Shown piece after piece: positions 59,157-64,000 of a DNA stretch of 64,000 nt; the stretch's first letter is position 1; each line of letters opens with the position of its first letter. Origin of the DNA: Enterobacter_D sp963521185 (GTDB taxonomy: Bacteria; Pseudomonadota; Gammaproteobacteria; Enterobacterales; Enterobacteriaceae); assembly GCA_963521185.1 (NCBI GenBank), contig CAUQTV010000015.1, positions 15,373-79,372 of the forward strand. Reading direction: 5' to 3'. The position numbers were made by a program, and so were the translations under genes. The notes beneath the pieces were generated by a model. That model was not told where the DNA came from. It did no database searches and saw nothing but the letters and a program-made list of their open reading frames with translations.

Positions 59157-59585
59157 ATGGCCAGAAAGCATGGACGAGGTCGTCGTGAACTGAAGTCCGA
59201 AATCAACATTGTACCGCTGCTGGACGTGCTCCTGGTGCTGCTGCTGATCTTCATGGCAACCGCGCCGATCATCACCCAGAGTGTTGAAGTTGATCTGCCG
59301 GATGCGACGGAATCGCAAACCGTGAGCACCAATGATGATCCTCCGGTCATTATTGAAGTTTCCGGCGTTGGGCGTTACAGCGTGGTGGTTGAGAAAGATC
59401 GTATGGATCAACTGCCGCCGGAGCAGGTGGTTGCGGAAGCGCAGCGTCGCTTGCAGTCCAATCCGAAAACGGTCTTCTTAATCGGTGGCGCGAAAGACGT
59501 GCCGTACGATGAAATAATTAAAGCGCTGAACCTGTTACACAGCGCGGGTGTGAAGTCGGTTGGCTTGATGACGCAGCCTATTTAA
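59157..59585 (+). CDS. tolR: TolR, Tol-Pal energising subunit
   Basis: A 142-residue ExbD/TolR-family protein. The single membrane helix carries the proton-path aspartate in NIVPLLDVLLVLLLIFMATA (Asp23 region). A periplasmic domain follows, ending in an amphipathic helix KSVGLMTQPI. Three bases separate it from tolQ. Confidence 0.97.
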   Translation: MARKHGRGRRELKSEINIVPLLDVLLVLLLIFMATAPIITQSVEVDLPDATESQTVSTNDDPPVIIEVSGVGRYSVVVEKDRMDQLPPEQVVAEAQRRLQSNPKTVFLIGGAKDVPYDEIIKALNLLHSAGVKSVGLMTQPI

Positions 59586-59624
59586 TCATCTGCATAACAG
59601 GCGAACAGTTTTTGGGAACCGAGA

Positions 59625-60902
59625 GTGTCAAAGGCAACCGAACAAAACGACAAGCTTAAACGAGCGATAATTATTTCAGCCGTGCTGCACGTGATCCTTT
59701 TTGCAGCGCTGATCTGGAGTTCGTTCGATGAGCACATAGACGCCTCTGCTGGCGGTGGCGGTGGCTCGGCCATTGACGCCGTCATGGTTGATCCCGGTGC
59801 GGTCGTACAACAGTACAACCGTCAGCAACAGCAGCAGGCGGGCGCGAAACGCGCAGAAGAACAGCGAGAAAAACAGGCGCAGCAGCAGGCGGAAGAGCTT
59901 CGTGAGAAGCAGGCCGCTGAGCAGGAGCGTCTGAAACAGCTGGAGAAAGAGCGTTTGCAGGCGCAGGAAAACGCCCGCGAACAGGCAGAACAGCAGAAGC
60001 AGGCTGAAGAGGCGGCGAAAAAAGCGCAGGAGCAGCAGAAGCAGGCCGAAGAGGCCGCGCAGAAAGCTGCCGCGGATGCGAAAGCGCAGGCAGATGCTCA
60101 GGCGAAAGCCGCCGCAGACGCCGCGAAGAAAGCCGAAGCAGATGCGGCTAAAGCCGCCGCTGCCGCCGCGAAGAAGGCCGAAGCCGAAGCCGCGAAAGCC
60201 GCCGCTGACGCGCAGAAAAAAGCCGAAGCGGAAGCCGCGAAAAAAGCCCAGCAGGACGCTGAGAAAAAAGCGCAGGCGGATGCAGCGAAGAAAGCCGCTG
60301 CCGCCGAAAAAGCCGCTGCCGCGAAAGCCGCAGCAGCCGAAAAAGCTGCCGCTGAGAAAGCCGCCGCCGCAGAGAAAGCCGCAGCGGATAAAAAAGCCGC
60401 CGCCGCTGAAAAAGCCGCTGCCGATAAAAAAGCAGCAGCGGATAAAGCCGCAGCCGCCAAAGCCGCCGCCGCGAAGAAAGCCGCTGCCGATAAAGACGCC
60501 GCTGCAGCTTCTGACGTTGATGATCTCTTTGGCGACTTAAGCTCCGGTAAGAATGCACCGAAAACCGGTGGTGGAGCGAAAGGAAATAACGCAGCGCCTG
60601 CGGGAAGTGGTAGTACTAAAAACAATGGCGCTTCGGGCGCGGATATCAGCAACTATGCCGGACAGATCAAGTCCGCCATTGAGACGAAGTTCTATGACGC
60701 GTCGTCCTACGCCGGCAAGGTGTGTACGCTGCGCATCAAGCTTGGTCCTGATGGTACGTTGTTGGATATTCAGTCTGAAGGCGGGGATCCGGCGCTTTGC
60801 CAGGCTGCACTGGCTGCCGCCCGACAGGCGAAGCTGCCGAAGCCGCCGACCCAGGCCGTTTACGAAGTGTTTAAAAACGCGCCGCTGGACTTCAAGCCGT
60901 AG
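59625..60902 (+). CDS. tolA: TolA, periplasm-spanning Tol-Pal protein
   Basis: A 425-residue protein. An N-terminal membrane anchor (about 14-34) carries the SHLS-like segment ISAVLHVILFA. The long alpha-helical domain II (about 60-310) is made of Lys/Ala/Glu repeats such as AAEKAAADKK. The C-terminal domain III (about 325-425) has SYAGKVCTLRIKLGPDG and the terminal NAPLDFKP, which binds TolB, CpoB and colicins. GTG start at 59625 as in E. coli. The repeat tract (about 59830-60520) is four residues longer overall than in E. coli, from memory. Confidence 0.97.
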   Translation: MSKATEQNDKLKRAIIISAVLHVILFAALIWSSFDEHIDASAGGGGGSAIDAVMVDPGAVVQQYNRQQQQQAGAKRAEEQREKQAQQQAEELREKQAAEQERLKQLEKERLQAQENAREQAEQQKQAEEAAKKAQEQQKQAEEAAQKAAADAKAQADAQAKAAADAAKKAEADAAKAAAAAAKKAEAEAAKAAADAQKKAEAEAAKKAQQDAEKKAQADAAKKAAAAEKAAAAKAAAAEKAAAEKAAAAEKAAADKKAAAAEKAAADKKAAADKAAAAKAAAAKKAAADKDAAAASDVDDLFGDLSSGKNAPKTGGGAKGNNAAPAGSGSTKNNGASGADISNYAGQIKSAIETKFYDASSYAGKVCTLRIKLGPDGTLLDIQSEGGDPALCQAALAAARQAKLPKPPTQAVYEVFKNAPLDFKP

Positions 60903-61031
60903 TGCTATTTTCGCCATGCAAATGCGAAAATAACGGCTATGTTGAACCGGTGAGCGATGTAATTTGTCTATTTGAGTTGTTAACATTCTGCTAAATTATC
61001 GTGGGTTAACGGCCCGGATAAGGGAGATATG

Positions 61032-62324
61032 ATGAAGCAGGCATTACGTGTAGTGTTTGGTTTTTTAGTGCTGTGGGCAGCAGTGCTGCATGCAGAAGTC
61101 CGTATCGAGATCACACAGGGTGTCGACTCCGCACGTCCTATCGGTGTGGTTCCGTTTAAATGGGCAGGTCCGGGCGCAGCGCCTGAAGACATCGGCGGCA
61201 TCGTGGCGGCTGACCTGCGCAACAGCGGCAAATTCAACCCGTTAGACGCGCAGCGTCTGCCGCAGCAGCCCGCGACCGCTCAGGAAGTGCAGCCTGCGGC
61301 ATGGTCTGCGCTCGGCATCGATGCTGTTGTCGTCGGTCAGGTTACGCCTAACCCGGACGGCAGCTACAGCGTGGCTTACCAGCTGGTTGACACCGGCGGT
61401 GCGCCGGGTACCGTGCTGGCGCAGAACACCTTCAAAGTGACCAAACAGTGGTTGCGTCTCGGTGCGCACACGGCCAGCGATGAAGTGTTTGAAAAGCTGA
61501 CCGGTATTAAAGGCGCATTCCGTACCCGTATCGCGTATGTGGTGCAGACCAACGGCGGCCAGTTCCCGTATGAAGTTCGCGTCTCGGATTACGACGGTTA
61601 CAACCAGTTCGTTGTTCACAGATCGCCGCAGCCGCTGATGTCGCCTTCCTGGTCACCGGACGGTAGCCAGCTGGCGTACGTGACCTTTGAGAGCGGTCGT
61701 TCTGCGCTGGTGGTGCAGAACCTCGCCAGCACCGCGACGCGTCAGATTGCCTCGTTCCCGCGTCACAACGGCGCACCGGCATTCTCTCCGGACGGTAAAA
61801 AACTGGCCTTTGCCCTCTCTAAAAGCGGCAGCCTGAACCTGTACGTGATGGATCTCGGCTCCGGTCAGATTCGCCAGGTGACCGACGGTCGCAGCAACAA
61901 CACCGAACCAAGCTGGTTCCCGGACAGCCAGAATCTGGCCTTTACCTCTGACCAGGCCGGTCGTCCGCAGGTGTATAAAGTGAATATCAACGGCGGCGCA
62001 GCGCAGCGTATTTCCTGGGAAGGTTCGCAGAACCAGGACGCTTCAGTCAGTGCCGACGGCAAATTTATGGTAATGGTGTCCTCCAATGGCGGTCAGCAGC
62101 ACATTGCCAAACAAGATCTGGTAGCGGGTGGCACGCAAGTATTGTCGTCAACGTTCCTGGATGAAAGCCCAAGTCTGGCACCTAACGGCACAATGGTTAT
62201 CTACAGCTCTTCTCAGGGGATGGGATCCGTGCTGAATCTGGTTTCTACAGATGGGCGTTTCAAAGCGCGTCTTCCGGCAACTGATGGACAGGTAAAATCA
62301 CCTGCCTGGTCGCCGTATCTGTAA
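61032..62324 (+). CDS. tolB: TolB, periplasmic beta-propeller of Tol-Pal
   Basis: A 430-residue exported protein. The signal peptide (MKQALRVVFGFLVLWAAVLH then AEVRIEIT) has cleavage after HA. The N-terminal domain (about 22-160) precedes a six-bladed WD40-like propeller with repeats of the SPxWSPDGSQLAYVTF and FSPDGKKLAFALS kind. It binds Pal, TolA and porins. Tandem ATGs at 61029 and 61032; the second gives E. coli length. It has its own 130-base leader after tolA. Confidence 0.97.
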   Translation: MKQALRVVFGFLVLWAAVLHAEVRIEITQGVDSARPIGVVPFKWAGPGAAPEDIGGIVAADLRNSGKFNPLDAQRLPQQPATAQEVQPAAWSALGIDAVVVGQVTPNPDGSYSVAYQLVDTGGAPGTVLAQNTFKVTKQWLRLGAHTASDEVFEKLTGIKGAFRTRIAYVVQTNGGQFPYEVRVSDYDGYNQFVVHRSPQPLMSPSWSPDGSQLAYVTFESGRSALVVQNLASTATRQIASFPRHNGAPAFSPDGKKLAFALSKSGSLNLYVMDLGSGQIRQVTDGRSNNTEPSWFPDSQNLAFTSDQAGRPQVYKVNINGGAAQRISWEGSQNQDASVSADGKFMVMVSSNGGQQHIAKQDLVAGGTQVLSSTFLDESPSLAPNGTMVIYSSSQGMGSVLNLVSTDGRFKARLPATDGQVKSPAWSPYL

Positions 62325-62358
62325 TAATAAATAATTGATTACTAAAGGAATCAAAGAA

Positions 62359-62877
62359 ATGCAACTGAACAAAGTGCTGAAAGGGCTGATGCTGGCTCTG
62401 CCTGTTATGGCAATCGCAGCGTGTTCTTCTAACAAGAACGCGAGCAACGACCAGAGCGGCGAAGGCATGCTGGGTGCCGGCACTGGTATGGACGCCAACG
62501 GCGGCAATACGTCTTCTGAAGAGCAAGCGCGTCTGCAAATGCAACAGCTGCAGCAGAACAACATCGTTTACTTCGATCTGGACAAATTTGACATTCGTTC
62601 TGACTTCGCTGCGATGCTGGACGCTCACGCTAACTTCCTGCGTAGCAACCCGTCTTACAAAGTCACCGTAGAAGGTCATGCCGACGAACGTGGTACCCCG
62701 GAATACAACATCTCCCTGGGTGAGCGTCGTGCCAGCGCCGTTAAGATGTACCTGCAAGGTAAAGGCGTGACTGCAGACCAGATCTCCATCGTTTCTTACG
62801 GTAAAGAAAAACCAGCAGTACTGGGTCACGACGAAGCGGCATATGCCAAAAACCGTCGCGCCGTACTGGTTTACTAA
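62359..62877 (+). CDS. pal: Pal, peptidoglycan-associated outer-membrane lipoprotein
   Basis: A 172-residue lipoprotein. Its signal peptide ends in the lipobox AIAAC, with the acylated Cys22. A Ser/Gly/Asn-rich linker (about 25-58) is followed by the OmpA-like domain (about 62-170) with VYFDLDKFDIR, EGHADERGTPEYNISLGERR and the terminal AVLVY. It binds meso-diaminopimelate of peptidoglycan and TolB. ATG 62359 was chosen over the upstream frame opening at 62335. Confidence 0.98.
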   Translation: MQLNKVLKGLMLALPVMAIAACSSNKNASNDQSGEGMLGAGTGMDANGGNTSSEEQARLQMQQLQQNNIVYFDLDKFDIRSDFAAMLDAHANFLRSNPSYKVTVEGHADERGTPEYNISLGERRASAVKMYLQGKGVTADQISIVSYGKEKPAVLGHDEAAYAKNRRAVLVY

Positions 62878-62886
62878 GAGAATTGC

Positions 62887-63681
62887 ATGAGCAGTAACTT
62901 CAGACATCACCTGTTGAGTCTGTCGTTACTGGTTGGCATAGCGGCCCCCTGGGCCGCTTTTGCGCAGGCGCCAATCAGTAGTGTCGGCTCAGGCTCGGTC
63001 GAAGACCGCGTCACCCAACTTGAGCGTATTTCTAACGCTCACAGTCAACTTTTAACGCAGCTCCAGCAGCAAATGTCTGACAATCAGTCGGATATTGATA
63101 CCTTGCGCGGTCAGATTCAGGAAAGCCAGTATCAATTGACGCAGATTGTTGAACGCCAGAAGCAGGCTCAACTGCAAATGGATGCGCTGACGAGCGGCGG
63201 CGCGGCAGCCGCACAACCGGCCACCGGCGATCAGAGTGGCGCGGCGACAGCAGCACCGGCCGCACCAGACGCAGGCGCGCAAACCTCTGGCGCACCGGTT
63301 CAGAGCGGTGATGCCAATACCGATTACAACGCGGCCATTGCGCTGGTGCAGGATAAATCTCGCCAGGATGAAGCCATTGCTGCGTTTTCGGCCTTTGTGA
63401 AGAAATACCCGGATTCAACCTACGTGCCTAATGCCAATTACTGGCTGGGGCAGTTGAATTATAACAAGGGTAAAAAAGATGATGCGGCGTTTTATTTTGC
63501 CTCAGTGGTGAAAAATTACCCGAAATCACCAAAAGCGCCGGATGCGATGTTTAAAGTTGGCGTGATCATGCAAGACAAAGGGGATACTGCAAAAGCCAAA
63601 GCGGTTTATCAGCAGGTGATCAGCAAATACCCCGGTACCGACGGTGCGAAACAAGCGCAAAAACGTCTGGCTGCCATGTAA
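62887..63681 (+). CDS. cpoB: CpoB, cell-division coordinator (YbgF)
   Basis: A 264-residue periplasmic protein. The signal peptide (about 1-26, ending WAAFAQA) is followed by a coiled-coil trimerisation helix (about 40-100, VTQLERISNAHSQLLTQL), an Ala/Pro/Gly linker (about 105-145) and three TPR repeats (about 150-264). It links TolA to PBP1B and coordinates envelope constriction. Starts nine bases after pal. The linker is the variable part. Confidence 0.96.
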   Translation: MSSNFRHHLLSLSLLVGIAAPWAAFAQAPISSVGSGSVEDRVTQLERISNAHSQLLTQLQQQMSDNQSDIDTLRGQIQESQYQLTQIVERQKQAQLQMDALTSGGAAAAQPATGDQSGAATAAPAAPDAGAQTSGAPVQSGDANTDYNAAIALVQDKSRQDEAIAAFSAFVKKYPDSTYVPNANYWLGQLNYNKGKKDDAAFYFASVVKNYPKSPKAPDAMFKVGVIMQDKGDTAKAKAVYQQVISKYPGTDGAKQAQKRLAAM

Positions 63682-63693
63682 TGAATGCTGCAT

Positions 63694-63721
63694 GACCAGA
63701 AATCGGTGTATTTCTGGTCTT
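63694..63721 (+). terminator. Probable terminator of the tol-pal operon
   Basis: GACCAGAAAT-CGGTGT-ATTTCTGGTC followed by TTGTCG. A perfect 10-bp stem but a short T-run, so efficiency is uncertain. Confidence 0.65.
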
Positions 63722-63767
63722 GTCGCATGAATCATAAGCACTTAAGTGATCTGTATCGAAATTTTAG

Positions 63768-63795
63768 TTGCGCTGAATTCTTAAACCAGTAATAT
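63768..63795 (+). promoter_or_regulatory. Promoter of the tRNA-Lys operon
   Basis: TTGCGC (63768-63773), a 16-base spacer, and TAATAT (63790-63795), then a GC-rich stretch ATGCCGCCG typical of stringently controlled stable-RNA promoters. About 50 bases before the tRNA. Confidence 0.75.
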
Positions 63796-63845
63796 ATGCC
63801 GCCGTTGCCAAGGGATATCAAACAAACCGAAAGCAGCGCAAAAGT

Positions 63846-63921
63846 GGGTCGTTAGCTCAGTTGGTAGAGCAGTTGACTTTTAATCAATTGGTCGCAGGTT
63901 CGAATCCTGCACGACCCACCA
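63846..63921 (+). tRNA. tRNA-Lys (anticodon TTT)
   Basis: A complete 76-base cloverleaf with encoded CCA. The acceptor GGGTCGT pairs with ACGACCC, the D-loop is AGCTCAGTTGGTAGAGC, the anticodon loop is CTTTTAA with anticodon TTT at 63879-63881, and the T-arm is CAGGTTCGAATCCTG. It corresponds to the first gene of the E. coli lysT-valT-lysW cluster. Confidence 0.98.
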
Positions 63922-63947
63922 CTTTACAGGCAGTACCACGTTTTCGT

Positions 63948-64000
63948 GGGTCGTTAGCTCAGTTGGTAGAGCAGTTGACTTTTAATCAATTGGTCGCAGG
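63948..64000 (+). tRNA. tRNA-Lys (anticodon TTT), cut by the window end
   Basis: The first 53 bases of a second gene, identical over that length to the tRNA-Lys at 63846. It starts 26 bases after the first. The T-arm and acceptor 3' strand lie beyond the window. Confidence 0.95.

Noticed and set aside
60098..60652. 184-codon Ala/Phe-rich ORF antisense to tolA
   Set aside because: It is the reverse complement of the TolA Ala/Lys repeats, not an independent gene.
1..64000. CRISPR array, prophage or complete insertion sequence
   Set aside because: No regularly spaced direct repeats, no integrase, transposase or phage structural genes were seen on either strand.

Overview
The window is a 64 kb piece of an enterobacterial chromosome. 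It has the E. coli backbone order fldA-ybfE-ybfF-seqA-pgm-potE-speF-kdp-ybfA-ybgA-phrB-ybgIJKL-nei-gltA-sdhCDAB-sucABCD-mng-cydABX-ybgE-ybgC-tolQRAB-pal-cpoB-tRNA-Lys. Protein identity with E. coli looks high throughout. The gene content differs in ways that suggest Enterobacter, Lelliottia, Citrobacter or Klebsiella rather than Escherichia: there is no rhs locus after ybfA, no dtpD between phrB and ybgI, ybgA is a long two-domain form, and GC-rich palindromic repeats with a CCCTCTCCC core recur. The genus is an inference. No prophage, IS element or CRISPR array was seen.

Layout. 1-4.0 kb: flavodoxin (partial), ybfE, ybfF, divergent seqA-pgm. 4.1-7.9 kb: inducible ornithine decarboxylase and putrescine/ornithine antiporter, with the 34-codon arginine-rich leader peptide gene speFL upstream. 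8.1-15.9 kb: kdpFABC-DE, the high-affinity K+ pump and its two-component regulator, with a recognisable KdpE operator. 16.1-17.0 kb: ybfA, then a 600-base stretch with two identical 13-base palindromic motifs and an unrecognised 35-codon hydrophobic ORF that has its own ribosome site and terminator. 17.0-23.3 kb: ybgA, DNA photolyase, ybgI, the 5-oxoprolinase genes pxpBCA, and endonuclease VIII. 23.4-35.2 kb: TCA-cycle genes (gltA divergent from sdhCDAB-sucABCD), with REP/BIME repeats between units.

35.3-48.3 kb is the main accessory block, set between sucD and mngR. It encodes glutamate catabolism by the methylaspartate pathway: AdoCbl-dependent glutamate mutase (glmS, glmE), its reactivase-like partner (glmL), methylaspartate ammonia-lyase, a class I fumarase/mesaconase, a BtuR-like cobalamin adenosyltransferase, a dicarboxylate/amino-acid symporter, a glutaminase with a signal peptide, a DUF1446/DUF4387 pair of unknown role, and two regulators of the PocR/AraC and LysR types at the far end. 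Read as a unit, glutamine would be hydrolysed outside the cytoplasm, glutamate imported, rearranged to 3-methylaspartate, deaminated to mesaconate and hydrated to citramalate. No citramalate lyase is present, so the last step is open, and the DUF pair is the obvious unexplained component.

48.6-54.1 kb: mannosylglycerate uptake and hydrolysis (mngR divergent from mngAB). 54.8-57.9 kb: cytochrome bd-I oxidase operon with the small subunit cydX and ybgE, and a consensus FNR box upstream. 58.0-63.7 kb: the Tol-Pal envelope system. The window ends in a tRNA-Lys gene and most of a second one.
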